Assembly (NCBI GenBank): GCA_019637195.1
Contig: JAHBWA010000006.1
Coordinates: 1 to 64,000, forward strand
From: Labilithrix sp.
GTDB taxonomy: Bacteria; Myxococcota_A; Polyangia; Polyangiales; Polyangiaceae
Length of the DNA stretch: 64,000 nucleotides
Direction: 5' to 3'
The notes under the pieces are model-generated. The model saw only the letters and a list, made by a program, of their open reading frames with translations. It did no database searches and was not told where the DNA came from. The first letter of the stretch is position 1. Every line of letters begins with the position of its first letter. Of this stretch, positions 1 to 14,572 are shown piece by piece. Both the position numbers and the translations under genes were made by a program.

Positions 1-2315
1 TCGTGCACTCCGTGATGATCCAGGAGCGCCGCGGGATGCTGAAGGTCTGGAACGTCTTCCTCATCTGCCTGACGTTCTTCATGACGATCTTCGGCACGTT
101 CCTCACGCGCTCCGGGGCGATCGCGAGCGTGCACTCGTTCGCGCAGTCGTCCATCGGCGAGTATTTCCTCTGGTTCCTCGCGCTCGTCGCCGCGTTCTCG
201 GCGACGCTCATCCTCTACCGCTGGCCGGAGCTCCGCTCGGTCGACCCGGCCGTCGCCAACAAGGACCGCCTCGCGTCGGCGAGAGGCGCCGTCGCGCTCG
301 GGCTCTCCGCGCTGGTCGCCCTCGGGACCGGCGGTCTGCTCTTCGTGATCGTGGTCGTGGGCTTCCAGAAGGAGCTCGGCGGCGCGATGAACGCCGTCGC
401 GGGGGGCCTCGGCCTCGTCGCCGCGGGCGCGGCGTTCACCGTCGTGCGGAGGCCGTTCGCCGCCTTCGCCGAGACACCGATCAACGTGCTCCGCGGCGCG
501 GCGATCGCCTCGGGCTGGGTGGTCCTCGCGGCGCTCGCGCCGGGCGCCTGGGTGCTCTCCGGAAAGATCGGGACGATGAGCGGCGCGGTGCGCGTCGCCG
601 TCTTCTCGGTGGTCGTGGGCGTCGCGGTCTACGCGGCGATCGAGCTCGTTTACCGGCGCATGACGCGCGGCCTCAAGATCGCCCAGAGCCGCCCGCGCAT
701 GGATTCGATCCTCTCGCGCGAGTTCACCTTCCTCCTGAACAACTACGGGCTGCTCGGGATCATGCTGTTCGTGCTCGTCGCGACGACGTTCCCGATGGTC
801 AGCGAGGCGCTCTGGGACGAGAAGGTCACGGTCGGACCGCCCTACTACAACGCGTGGATGCAGCCGCTCGGGCTGACGGTGTTCTTCCTGATGGGCGTCG
901 GCACGCTCTTCGGTTGGAAGAAGACGTCGCCGGAGGCGCTCCGCCGGGCGTTCGTCGCGCCGACGACCGCCGGGCTCCTCGCGGTCGCGCTGCACTTCGC
1001 GCTCGGCAAGAAGATCGGCTTCCCCGCCGTAGTGTGGAGCGAGGCGATCTACGGAGGGGCGCTCGGCGCGGTGCTCCGCGCGTTCAACGCGTACACGCCC
1101 GTCCTGGGATTTTCGCTCGGCATCTTCAACATCGCGGTCATCGTGCAGGAGTTCGTCCTCTTGTACCGCTCGCAGGCGCGCGCCGGCGAGGGCGCCAAGG
1201 GCTTCCTCTCGCAGCTCCCGAAGGGCTTCCGCGCCGTCGGCGCGTTCTTGCTCTTCCCCATCTGGATGGTCCTCTTGCCTCCGACGGGGCGCCGCCGCTA
1301 CGGCGGCTACATCGTGCACCTCGGGATCGCGCTGATGTTCCTCGGCTTCACCGGCAAGTCGTGGACGGTCGATCGCGAGACGGCGATGTCTCCCGGCCAG
1401 AGCTACCAGGTCGAGCGGCTCACCGTGCAGTACGTCGGCCCGCGCATGGAGGTCGACAACAACAAGCGAATGATCTTCGCCGACGTGCGCGTCCTCGAGG
1501 ACGGCAAGGAGGTAGGCAAGCTCAACCCCGCGAAGTTCATCTACAAAAAGATGCCCGACTCTCCGACCACGGAGGTGTCGATGCTCCACTCGATCCGCGA
1601 CGATCTCTACCTCGTCGTCGGGAGCATCAACCCGGACACCAAGGTCGCCTCGCTGCAGATCCACCTGAACCCACTCGTGGGGTGGATCTGGTTCGGAGCG
1701 ATCATCCTCATGTTCGGCAGCTTCATCTGCATGTGGCCCGAGCTCGATCCGGAAGAATCCCGAGCGTGGCGCTACGCTCGGGGGACGGCCGCGGTGGCGG
1801 CGAGCACGACGCTCGGCGTGATCCTCGCGCTGCTGCCGGTCCCGGCCTTCGCGCAGACCACCGCGACGCAGCACGCCGGCAGCGTGCAGGTCGACGACCC
1901 AAAAGAGAAGGCCGTGTTCGGAGCGCTCCGGTGCATGTGCGGTACGTGCCCGCGCGAGCTCCTCTCGACGTGCGCCTGCTCGACGGCCGACCAGACGCGC
2001 GAGCGCCTGCGCGCCCGGCTCGCGAAAGGCGAGAGCGCGCAGTCGATCATCGACGACTACACCGCCGAATACGGCACCGCCGCGCTCGCGATCCCGCCCG
2101 ACAAGGGCGCGATGAAGGCCATCTACGTCGCGCCGCTCTTCGCGATCGCCGGAGGCGGGATCGCCCTCGCGTTCGTGCTGCGGCGCTGGCGCGCGAACGA
2201 GAGCGCCGCGAGGAAGAAGACCTCGGCGAAGGCCGACGACGCACCCGGCGAGACGGATCGTGACGCGTACGACGACCGCATCGACTCGGCGCTCGAGGAC
2301 CTCGACCGTGAGTGA
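1..2315 (+). CDS. CcmF-CcmH fusion, cytochrome c maturation (5' partial)
   Basis: The reading frame is open from the first base, so the 5' end, including the tryptophan-rich heme motif expected of CcmF, lies outside the window. What remains is a polytopic membrane protein ending in the CcmF C-terminal periplasmic region and the last helix (LNPLVGWIWFGAIILMFGS, about residues 560-580 of the visible part). After a further hydrophobic/Ala-rich segment it continues without a stop into a CcmH/NrfF-like domain with a cysteine cluster LRCMCGTCPRELLSTC near nt 1924-1970, then a C-terminal membrane anchor. CcmF ligates heme to apocytochrome and CcmH reduces the apocytochrome CXXCH thiols at the periplasmic face. 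Fusion of the two is inferred from the uninterrupted frame. The stop overlaps the next gene by 8 bp, indicating an operon. Confidence 0.85.
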   Translation, partial: VHSVMIQERRGMLKVWNVFLICLTFFMTIFGTFLTRSGAIASVHSFAQSSIGEYFLWFLALVAAFSATLILYRWPELRSVDPAVANKDRLASARGAVALGLSALVALGTGGLLFVIVVVGFQKELGGAMNAVAGGLGLVAAGAAFTVVRRPFAAFAETPINVLRGAAIASGWVVLAALAPGAWVLSGKIGTMSGAVRVAVFSVVVGVAVYAAIELVYRRMTRGLKIAQSRPRMDSILSREFTFLLNNYGLLGIMLFVLVATTFPMVSEALWDEKVTVGPPYYNAWMQPLGLTVFFLMGVGTLFGWKKTSPEALRRAFVAPTTAGLLAVALHFALGKKIGFPAVVWSEAIYGGALGAVLRAFNAYTPVLGFSLGIFNIAVIVQEFVLLYRSQARAGEGAKGFLSQLPKGFRAVGAFLLFPIWMVLLPPTGRRRYGGYIVHLGIALMFLGFTGKSWTVDRETAMSPGQSYQVERLTVQYVGPRMEVDNNKRMIFADVRVLEDGKEVGKLNPAKFIYKKMPDSPTTEVSMLHSIRDDLYLVVGSINPDTKVASLQIHLNPLVGWIWFGAIILMFGSFICMWPELDPEESRAWRYARGTAAVAASTTLGVILALLPVPAFAQTTATQHAGSVQVDDPKEKAVFGALRCMCGTCPRELLSTCACSTADQTRERLRARLAKGESAQSIIDDYTAEYGTAALAIPPDKGAMKAIYVAPLFAIAGGGIALAFVLRRWRANESAARKKTSAKADDAPGETDRDAYDDRIDSALEDLDRE

Positions 2316-3078
2316 CGCCTCGCTCTCCTCCCGCGACGACGCTCCGTCGGACGAGCAGCGCATCGCTCGGGCCGTCGCGATCGGCCTCCCGCTCGTCACG
2401 CTCGCGGCCGCGTCGATCGTCGGCGTCGTAGTCGGCCCGGCGACGAGCATCCTCGTGCTCGCCGCCGGCCTCTTGCTCGGCGTGATCGCGCTCCTCTGGA
2501 GCAGCTTGCGCGTGCTCTCGGGAGACGCAGAGCTCTCCCCCGAGCTCGAGGCCCTCGACATGGCCGCGCAAGGCGTCGACGCGCTCGCGAGCCGGAAGAC
2601 GATGCTCCTCCGCGCCCTCAAGGACCTCGAGAACGAGCGAGCGATCGGCAAGCTCGAGGATGACGACTTCGAACAGCTCTCCTCGACCTACCGCGCGGAG
2701 CTCAAGACGGTCCTCCGGCGAATCGACGACTCGCTCGCGCCCCATCGGGCCAAGGCGGAGGACGCCGCACGAGAGCACCTCGTGCGAGCCGGCATCGTGG
2801 CCACCGGATATCGCGGCGCGCTCCCCGGCGCGACGGCGGAGCAGGCCGCCGGACATGACGCCGAGGCACGGCCCGCTGCGAAGGGCGCCGCTGCGAAGGG
2901 CGCCGCTGTGCGCGTGGCCTGCCCGAAGTGCGGAGAATCGAACGAGCCCGACGCCAAGTTCTGCAAGGAATGCGCGACGCGGCTCCCCCCTGCGTCGACG
3001 GCGAGCGCGCCCGCGGCGGTCGCGACGTCGAGCCACGACTCGGACGAGGACCACGATGAAGACCCCCATGACGCGTGA
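2308..3078 (+). CDS. CcmI-like two-TM zinc-ribbon protein
   Basis: A GTG start at 2308 lies inside the end of the ccmF-ccmH frame (8-bp overlap). Two adjacent hydrophobic helices cover about residues 25-70. They are followed by a helical segment with the pattern LRALKDLENERAIGKLEDDDFEQLSSTYRAELK, which I give here only as the motif L..L(D/E)xE...G.L...(D/E)(Y/F)...R.EL typical of the CcmI N-terminal region. The C-terminal part is low complexity and carries a zinc ribbon, CPKCG...CKEC. By position and motif it probably replaces CcmI, the apocytochrome chaperone linked to CcmF/H. The zinc ribbon is not part of classical CcmI, so the role is inferred. It overlaps the following gene by 23 bp. Confidence 0.7.
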   Translation: MSDASLSSRDDAPSDEQRIARAVAIGLPLVTLAAASIVGVVVGPATSILVLAAGLLLGVIALLWSSLRVLSGDAELSPELEALDMAAQGVDALASRKTMLLRALKDLENERAIGKLEDDDFEQLSSTYRAELKTVLRRIDDSLAPHRAKAEDAAREHLVRAGIVATGYRGALPGATAEQAAGHDAEARPAAKGAAAKGAAVRVACPKCGESNEPDAKFCKECATRLPPASTASAPAAVATSSHDSDEDHDEDPHDA

Positions 3079-4627
3079 GCGAGCGCGTTGGCCGCGGCCC
3101 ACGCCGAAGCGCCGCGCTTTCGCGGCGACGCTCGCGCTGACGGCGCTGCTCGCCGCGACGAGCAGCTTCGCCGCCGACGGTGACGCCCCCGGAACCGCCG
3201 CGACGCCGGCGGTGACCACGGCGGCGCCCGCCGCGACGACGCCCGCGGGACGTGCGCCGGCAGCCGCACCGAGCCCCGCCCGCGCGCCGGCGCCCAACGG
3301 AGCCGCCGATCCCCACGCCGGCGTGGTCCCCCGCGGGAGCGTCGATCCTCACGCGGGCGTCGATCCCCACGCGGGCGTCGATCCCCACGCGGGCGTCGAT
3401 CCCCACGCGGGCGTCGATCCCCACGCGGGCGTCGATCCCCACGCGGGCGTCGATCCCCACGCGGGCGCCGCCGGGCATGGCGCCGACAGCGGGATGTTCC
3501 AGGCCCCCGAAGACGGCGCCGTGGACGACCCGACGCTGCCGATCGGCACCCTCGAGCTCCACATCGTAGATCCCTCGGGCAAGCCGCTCCCCAACACCGG
3601 GGCGACGGTCGGGGTGCTCTACAACTCGGTCGCCAAGGGCGAGAGCCGCAAGCGGCTCTCGGTCACGACGAACGCCGCCGGGATCGCGCGGCTCGACCAG
3701 CTGGAGACGGGCAGCACGGTCGCCTACCGCCCGATGGTGCTCACCGACGGCGCGACCTTCTCCGTGATGCCGTTTCGCATGCCGGAGAAGACCGGAATGC
3801 GCGCGGTCCTCCATGTCTATCCCGTCGTGGAGTCGATCGAGCAGGCCCTCGTAGTGTCCCAGTCGGTCATCTACACCGAGGTGAAGGACGACCGCATCCA
3901 GGTGCAGCAGGCGTTCAAGATCTACAACTTTGGCAAGAGCGCGTGGGTCCCGCAGGACCTCGTCGTGCCGCTCCCCGAGACGTTCACCGCCTTCACCACG
4001 CAGCAAGGCATGAGCGACGTCGGCGTCGACGCCGTGCCGAAGAAGGGCGTCCGCATCCGCGGGACCTTCGGGCCCGGCCAGCACATGCTCGAGTTCCGCT
4101 GGCAGCTGCCCTACTCGGGGGAAGCGAAGGTCCGCTTCGACGTCGGGATGCCCCCGCGGATGGCCGCGTCGCGGGTGATCGCGCCCGCGTCCAAGGACAT
4201 GACGCTCGAGGTGCCCGAGTTCCCCCCGCCCCAGTCGACCAGCGACGGGATGGGCCAGCGCGCCCTCATCACCGAGAAGCAGCTTCGCAAGGAAGACGCC
4301 GCGCTCAAGTCCGTCACCGTCGTCATCCGCGGCCTGCCCACCGAGGGACCGGCGAAGATCATCGCGACGCTGCTCGCCGGCGGAGGGCTCCTCGTCGGGC
4401 TCGTCCTCGGGGCGCAGAAGCCGTCGCGTAGCCAACGCAAGCGCGAGCGCGAGCGGATCCTCGACGAGCTCGAGTCGCTCGAGCGCGCGCGTCTGGCCTC
4501 GGAGGTCGGCCCCAAGACCTACGAGAAGGCACGCCGCGAGCTCCTGGACGCACTCACACGCACGTTCGCCGACGACGCCACGGCTCAGCCCGCGCCGCGA
4601 GGCGGCTCGCGCCGGAGAGCCTCCTGA
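3056..4627 (+). CDS. Secreted/membrane protein with VDPHAG repeats
   Basis: The ATG at 3056 has GAGGA six bases upstream; an in-frame ATG at 3068 is an alternative. A twin-arginine-free signal peptide ends near ATSSFA. An Ala/Pro-rich linker follows, then seven exact VDPHAG hexapeptides (codons at 3341-3466). Next is a region resembling a carboxypeptidase-regulatory/beta-sandwich fold ([19 protein letters not shown]). A single membrane helix near residues 445-465 ([19 protein letters not shown]) precedes a short cytoplasmic tail. That tail has another CcmI-like pattern ([18 protein letters not shown]...[12 protein letters not shown]). The gene is translationally coupled to the zinc-ribbon gene and ends the cytochrome maturation operon. 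I do not recognise a family; a role in handling apocytochrome or metal is only suggested by context and by the regularly spaced His and Asp residues. Confidence 0.75.
   Translation: MKTPMTRERARWPRPTPKRRAFAATLALTALLAATSSFAADGDAPGTAATPAVTTAAPAATTPAGRAPAAAPSPARAPAPNGAADPHAGVVPRGSVDPHAGVDPHAGVDPHAGVDPHAGVDPHAGVDPHAGVDPHAGAAGHGADSGMFQAPEDGAVDDPTLPIGTLELHIVDPSGKPLPNTGATVGVLYNSVAKGESRKRLSVTTNAAGIARLDQLETGSTVAYRPMVLTDGATFSVMPFRMPEKTGMRAVLHVYPVVESIEQALVVSQSVIYTEVKDDRIQVQQAFKIYNFGKSAWVPQDLVVPLPETFTAFTTQQGMSDVGVDAVPKKGVRIRGTFGPGQHMLEFRWQLPYSGEAKVRFDVGMPPRMAASRVIAPASKDMTLEVPEFPPPQSTSDGMGQRALITEKQLRKEDAALKSVTVVIRGLPTEGPAKIIATLLAGGGLLVGLVLGAQKPSRSQRKRERERILDELESLERARLASEVGPKTYEKARRELLDALTRTFADDATAQPAPRGGSRRRAS
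3341..3466 (+). repeat. 18-bp tandem repeat x7, coding for VDPHAG
   Basis: Seven direct copies of the 18-bp unit GTCGATCCCCACGCGGGC lie head to tail; the first copy differs at one base (CCT for CCC). The near-identity at DNA level, including third positions, indicates recent expansion by slippage or unequal recombination, with the frame kept. Degenerate related units (ADPHAG and VVPRGS) lie just upstream. Confidence 0.95.
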
Positions 4628-5066
4628 GGCCAGAGACGAGCCTTCGGACGCGACCTCCGCAGCCGACCGCCCCCTCAGGCGCCGTTCCCCTGGAAACTAT
4701 CCCTTTCAGGACTGTGGGCAACCGGGCGGATGGGGGTGGGGAGAGCCGGCGGGTGCCCCTGCGGAGTCCACGTGGGACAAATGCGTCCACGACGAGACCG
4801 GAGCTTCTACCTCTCCGCGTCCCCACCCCGGAGCACCGTAGCCTCCTGAAATAGCTAGGGCTTTGGGATTCCCCCCAGAACCCACAGGGCCTATATCTAC
4901 GGTAAGTTAATTAATTACTTCTCCCTTCCATACCCGACAGGCAAGGCCGATCCCCGAGACGCGCAGGGATCCCGCGCGGTTCACAGGACCGTGGCCCCTT
5001 GACGTCGAAAGACACCCCAGGCAATTGGCATGAGCCGCTGAGAGACCTCAGCGCCGAGGACACGAG
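4628..5066. other. 439-bp intergenic region before dnaN with AT-rich island
   Basis: No gene is visible. Bases 4891-4920 are about three-quarters A/T, with TTAATTAATTA at the core, in otherwise very GC-rich DNA. A CACGTG-centred element (TCCACGTGGGA, 4767-4777) and one poor DnaA-box-like nonamer (TGTGGGCAA, about 4712) are nearby. The gap presumably holds the dnaN promoter and could be part of the replication origin, but no convincing DnaA-box cluster was found. Confidence 0.45.
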
Positions 5067-6233
5067 ATGGAGCTCACCGTCGCGAAGAAGGACCTGCTGA
5101 AGATCGTCACGCGGATGCAGGGGGTCGCCGAACGCAAGAGCACGATGCCCGTGCTCGCGAACGTGCTGCTCGCCGCGGACGGCAATAGCGCGCTCCGGCT
5201 CGCCGCGACCGATCTCTACCTCTCCCTGATGGGGCGAATCCCCGCGGAGATCGCGAAGCCGGGCAGCGTCGCCGTGTCCGCCAAGGACCTCTTCGAGCGC
5301 GTGAAGATGATGCCGGACGGACCGGTCGTCATCTCCTCGCAGGACAACGCGACGACGACGATCAAGGCGAGCGGAACCGCCCGTCGGTACACGCTTCGCG
5401 GCATGCCGGGCGACGACTTTCCCCCGCTCCCGCAGCCCGCCGAGGGCTCGCCTACCCTCGCGCTCGACGTCGACGTGCTGTCCGAGCTCATCGCCAAGAC
5501 ACACTTTTCGATCTCGACCGACGAGACCCGCGCACATTTGAACAGCGCGCTCTTCGAGTGGGACGGGGACGTAGTGCGGATGGTGACGACCGACGGTCAC
5601 CGTCTGTCGAAGGTCGACGTGAAGGTCTCCGGTCGTCAGGCGTCGGCGACGATGCTCATCCCGCTGAAGGCCATCCAGGAGCTCCGCCGGCTCTGCGACG
5701 AGATGCTCTCGGACGGCGGCGCGGTCGCCGGTGACGGTGAGCGGAAGAAGCCCGAGCTGCTCATCACGCAGAGCGGCGCGAGCGCGTTCTTCCAGGGCGC
5801 CGGCACGACGTTCAGCGTGAAGCTCGTCGACGCGCAGTTCCCGCCGTACTCGCAGGTCATCCCGCAGGGCAGCGAGCGCGTCGTTCGCGCCCCGCGCTCG
5901 GCCCTGGCCGACGCCCTCAAGGCCGTCTCGGTCGCCGCCAGCGAGCGCACCGGCGGGGTGAAGCTCTCGCTCTCGAAGGGCTCGATGCGCATCACCAGCG
6001 AGTCGCCCGAGAGCGGCGACGGCTTCGACGAGATCCCGGTCGAGTTCGCGGGGCCGAACATGAGCATCGGCTTCAACGCGAAGTACTTCCTCGACGTCCT
6101 CGCGGCGATCAGCGACGAAGAGGTCGCTATCGGCCTGTCCGGCGAGCTCGATCCGGCCGTGCTTCGTCCCGCGGGCGCGACCACGTCGTCCGATCGTCAG
6201 TTCCTGTCGGTCGTGATGCCGATGCGCATCTGA
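5067..6233 (+). CDS. dnaN: DNA polymerase III sliding clamp, beta subunit
   Basis: The 388-residue protein has the normal DnaN length and starts MELTVAKKDLLKIV. It carries the three clamp domains in order, with conserved segments LSELIAKTHFSISTDETR, MVTTDGHRLS and the C-terminal VVMPMRI. The ring-shaped dimer encircles DNA and tethers polymerase III and other replication and repair proteins. It is followed after 100 bp by recF and then gyrB, the usual replication gene order. dnaA, which commonly lies just upstream, is absent; the upstream neighbour is the cytochrome maturation operon. Confidence 0.97.
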   Translation: MELTVAKKDLLKIVTRMQGVAERKSTMPVLANVLLAADGNSALRLAATDLYLSLMGRIPAEIAKPGSVAVSAKDLFERVKMMPDGPVVISSQDNATTTIKASGTARRYTLRGMPGDDFPPLPQPAEGSPTLALDVDVLSELIAKTHFSISTDETRAHLNSALFEWDGDVVRMVTTDGHRLSKVDVKVSGRQASATMLIPLKAIQELRRLCDEMLSDGGAVAGDGERKKPELLITQSGASAFFQGAGTTFSVKLVDAQFPPYSQVIPQGSERVVRAPRSALADALKAVSVAASERTGGVKLSLSKGSMRITSESPESGDGFDEIPVEFAGPNMSIGFNAKYFLDVLAAISDEEVAIGLSGELDPAVLRPAGATTSSDRQFLSVVMPMRI

Positions 6234-6333
6234 GCCGGGGGCGAGCCTCGAAACGGGGAACGCTCCCCTCCCGAGCGCGCCCTACGAAGTCCGCGCCGGG
6301 CGCTCCTGCCGTTCGAGGGTCACGCGTCGAGCC

Positions 6334-7437
6334 ATGAGGCCGCTTCGTATCGAGCAAGTGCAGGTCCGGGCGTTCCGGAACCTCGAGCGCGTCGACGTCG
6401 ACCTCGGCGAGCGCTTCAATGTCGTCGCCGGCGACAACGGGCAAGGCAAGACGAACCTGCTCGAGGCGGTCTACGTGCTCGCCACGTCGAAGAGCTTCCG
6501 CACGGCCAAGCCGACCGACACGGTGGCGTTCGAGCGCGATCTCGCGAGCGTGCGCGGTCGGGTCGTCGAGGACGGTGACGCGCGCGTGCAATCGGTCGGG
6601 ATCCGCGCCGGCGCGCGCATGGTGAAGATCGACGACAAGCGCCCGCCGACGCTCGCGGCGTACGCGGTGCGAACGCCGATGGTCGTGTTCCACCCGGGAG
6701 AGATCTCGCTCTCGATGGGCGCGAGCTCGGAGCGAAGGCGCCTGCTCGACCGCACGGCGCTCTACCTCGCCCCCGCGGCGATGGACGAGCTCGAGTGCTT
6801 CACGAAGGCCCTGCGCGCCCGCCAGCGCGCGCTCGAGGCGCGGGGGGCTTCGGCGTCGGACCTCCCCGAGTGGGAGACCCTCTGCGTGCGCCACGGGCTC
6901 GCGCTGATGGCCTACCGCGCCCGCGCCGCCGCGCTCCTCGCCGAAGGCGCCCGGTCCGCCTTCGCGCGGATCGCCTCCCCCGAGCTGTCGCTCGCGGTCG
7001 AGTTCGCGCCAGGAGCGCCGCGCGACGAGGCCGCGTTCCGCGATGAGCTCGAGCGCCGGCGGCCCGTCGACCTCCGGCGAGGGAGCGCCGGCGTCGGACC
7101 GCACCGCGACGATCTCGCGCTGTCGATCTCGGGGCGCCCTGTCCGCGGAGTGGCCTCGCAGGGGCAGCATCGCGCGGTGACGTTGTCGCTCAAGGCTGCG
7201 GAGATCGACGTCATCGGCGCGGCGCGCGGCGTGCGGCCGGTGCTCCTCCTCGACGACGTCTCGAGCGAGCTCGATCGCGAGCGGACGGCGGCGCTGTTCT
7301 CGTTCCTGCGCGATCAGGAGGGACAGGTGATCCTCACCACGACGCGTCCGGAGCTCATCGACACGGGCGCCGCCGCGGCGCGGGCCGACTTCGTGGTCCG
7401 CGCCGGGAACCTCGAGCGAGTTTCTCGCGTTGATTGA
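6334..7437 (+). CDS. recF: DNA replication and repair protein RecF
   Basis: A 367-residue SMC-like ATPase with Walker A GDNGQGKTN at about residues 32-40 and the family start LRIEQVQVRAFRNLE. The signature/Walker B region near the C terminus reads VLLLDDVSSELDRER, with the switch TTTRPE. RecF works with RecO and RecR to load RecA at single-strand gaps and stalled forks. The ATG at 6334 gives the family's usual N terminus; no strong ribosome binding site is seen. It is co-oriented with dnaN (100-bp gap) and may be cotranscribed. gyrB has its own promoter downstream. Confidence 0.96.
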   Translation: MRPLRIEQVQVRAFRNLERVDVDLGERFNVVAGDNGQGKTNLLEAVYVLATSKSFRTAKPTDTVAFERDLASVRGRVVEDGDARVQSVGIRAGARMVKIDDKRPPTLAAYAVRTPMVVFHPGEISLSMGASSERRRLLDRTALYLAPAAMDELECFTKALRARQRALEARGASASDLPEWETLCVRHGLALMAYRARAAALLAEGARSAFARIASPELSLAVEFAPGAPRDEAAFRDELERRRPVDLRRGSAGVGPHRDDLALSISGRPVRGVASQGQHRAVTLSLKAAEIDVIGAARGVRPVLLLDDVSSELDRERTAALFSFLRDQEGQVILTTTRPELIDTGAAAARADFVVRAGNLERVSRVD

Positions 7438-7568
7438 CGGACCGAAGCCCGCGGCTATCCGGCCGCATCGGAGAGCGCCGAACCGACGGCGGCGAGGGGG
7501 TTCCGCGGCGCTCTCGCCAGCTCCCTCCGCGGGCGTGCGGAGCGGTCCTAACTAAGCGAAATGTGGCG

Positions 7569-7586
7569 GCAAACGCTCCCGTTTGC
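7569..7586. promoter_or_regulatory. Inverted repeat upstream of the gyrB promoter
   Basis: GCAAACG-CTCC-CGTTTGC is a perfect 7-bp inverted repeat with a 4-bp spacer. It ends two bases before the -35 hexamer of the gyrB promoter. A further CAAACG occurs inside the promoter spacer (7606-7611) and another at about 7704. The position suits an activator or repressor operator; the protein is unknown. Confidence 0.45.
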
Positions 7587-7588
7587 GC

Positions 7589-10300
<2,712 letters not shown>

Positions 10301-10460
10301 CGGGCGACCTGTCCGCGCGGCGGTCCCAGGGCCGCCCGCGCGCGTCGGGCCTGCGCGTCGGAGGTGCGCGCATCGGGGCGCGCGCGGACTCCGCGGGGGA
10401 CGCTGCGAAGGCTGCGAGAACATGTCCAACGCGCCGCGCGCACGCTACGATCTCCCCGGA

Positions 10461-11078
10461 ATGCGCCGCCCCGTCGCGCTGGTCGTCTCGCTCGCGCTCG
10501 GCCTCGCGGCCGCGTCGGCGCTGGTCACGGGGTGCACGTTCCTCATCTCGTTCGACGACGTCCCGGAAGACGCCGCGCTCGAGCCGGTCGAGGCGAGCAC
10601 CGGCGACGGCGACGCGCAGGTCGACGACGCTCCCGGCGTCGAGGACGCTGGCGCCGACGTGCCCCCCTCGTTCCCTCCGCCTTGCGATCCGACCTTCCCC
10701 CTCGACGCCGTCGACTGCACCGGCGTCCCGCGCGCGACCTGCGCGTCGAGCGCCGCGTTCGCCAGCTACCCGGCCGGGGGCGACCGCGCGAACGATCTCG
10801 TCGTCTGCAGCGGCGGGCGCGCGACCTGCGTGCAGCACTGTCCGTCCGGCTGCGCGGTCATGCCCGGGGGCTTCCCCGATCAGTGCAACGACTGTACGGG
10901 GCGCGACGACGGCTACTACTGCGGTCGCGATCTCCGAGGGTGGGCGCCCGAGACGTTCGACCTGGCGGTGCAGTGCCGTGAAGGCGGGACCGTTCGCGGT
11001 GCCATCTGCGGCGCGAACAAGTGCGCCTCGGCGTGTCCGCGGGCAGAAGGGCCGTTGCCCGCCTGCTGCGTGCCGTGA
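10461..11078 (+). CDS. Cys-rich putative lipoprotein
   Basis: The frame can begin at 10422, but the ATG at 10461 places a normal signal peptide at the N terminus (MRRPVALVVSLALGLAAASA) ending in the lipobox-like LVTGC. The mature part begins with an acidic D/E/A-rich linker. About 16 cysteines are then spaced through the C-terminal 130 residues, suggesting a disulfide-stabilised surface domain. No known family is recognised. A TACGAT hexamer nine bases before the ATG may serve as a -10 element. It is a monocistronic unit between gyrB and clpB. Confidence 0.65.
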   Translation: MRRPVALVVSLALGLAAASALVTGCTFLISFDDVPEDAALEPVEASTGDGDAQVDDAPGVEDAGADVPPSFPPPCDPTFPLDAVDCTGVPRATCASSAAFASYPAGGDRANDLVVCSGGRATCVQHCPSGCAVMPGGFPDQCNDCTGRDDGYYCGRDLRGWAPETFDLAVQCREGGTVRGAICGANKCASACPRAEGPLPACCVP

Positions 11079-11276
11079 CGCTCCGACGCGGCAAGCGTCG
11101 GTCGGCGGGCGACGTCTGGCGTACGCGTCGCGCTCGAGACCCGTTGCAGGGCACATGCCCGTGATTAATCTGCCCATGGCGACGCCGGAGGGCGTCGTGC
11201 TGGAGGTCCCCGAAGAGGGGCGGATGTCCTTGGACTTCGCGCAGGCGAGCCGAGCGACGAAGGGAGGAGTTTGCCG

Positions 11277-13889
<2,613 letters not shown>

Positions 13890-14029
13890 GCGCGGAGGTT
13901 GGCGGCGGTCGGACGACGTCGCGCGGGGCGTGACGCCTCGTGCTCGCGCCGGCCGAGCTCGTCCGGTCGCGCGCGGCGCGGGCTCGCCTCGCGGAACGCC
14001 TTAGTCTCGACGCCGCACCGCGGGCGAGC

Positions 14030-14521
14030 TCACTTCTCGAGGGCGACGTCGACCGGGGTCGCCTGCGAGACGCGGACGAGCTCGGCCGGCGCGAGCGCGA
14101 CGAGGAAGCCGCGGCGCCCACCGTTGATCCAGATGCGCTCGAGCGTGAGGACGCTCCGCTCGACGTAGATCGGCATCGCCTTCCGGAGTCCGAAGGGGCT
14201 CGTCCCGCCGACCAGATAGCCCGAGTGTCGCTGCGCGACCTCCGGGGCGCACGGCTCGACGCGCTTCTTGCCGAGCTGCCGCGCGAGGTTCTTGGTCGAG
14301 ACGTCCCGATCTCCGTGCATGAGGACGACGAGCGGCCGCCTGTCCTCGTCTTCCATCACGAGCGTCTTGACGACGGCGTGCTCGGGTACGCCGAGCCTCG
14401 AAGCCGAGACCCGCGTGCCGCCGCGCTCCTCGTACTCGTACGGGTGCTCGGTGAAGCTCACGCGGTGCTTCTTCAGGAACGCGGTCGCCGGCGTCTCGGA
14501 GACGTGACTGGACTTGGCCAT
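14030..14521 (-). CDS. ybaK: Cys-tRNA(Pro) deacylase, YbaK/EbsC type
   Basis: A 163-residue single-domain YbaK/ProX-like protein. It shows the family features TPATAFLKKHRVSFTEHPYEY at the start, VVKTLVMEDEDRRPLVVLMHGD in the middle, the lysine-bearing LARQLGKKRV, and GYLVGGTSPFGLRKAMPIYVER near the C terminus. These enzymes hydrolyse mischarged Cys-tRNA(Pro) in trans. The gene is convergent with clpB (140-bp gap with no clear terminator). A TAGCTT hexamer lies 14 bases upstream of the start. Confidence 0.9.
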   Translation of the reverse strand: MAKSSHVSETPATAFLKKHRVSFTEHPYEYEERGGTRVSASRLGVPEHAVVKTLVMEDEDRRPLVVLMHGDRDVSTKNLARQLGKKRVEPCAPEVAQRHSGYLVGGTSPFGLRKAMPIYVERSVLTLERIWINGGRRGFLVALAPAELVRVSQATPVDVALEK

Positions 14522-14572
14522 CGGGGACGAGCCGGAAGCTAGCGCACGACGCGGGCGTCGCCGCGCCTTTCG

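Noticed and set aside
4616-4680. Hairpins around the stop of the VDPHAG-repeat gene as a terminator
   Set aside because: Short stems, one with a 40-nt loop, and no T-run; intrinsic termination not supported.
4706-4720. DnaA-box-like TGTGGGCAA
   Set aside because: Two mismatches to the consensus and no second good box nearby; not enough to call an origin.
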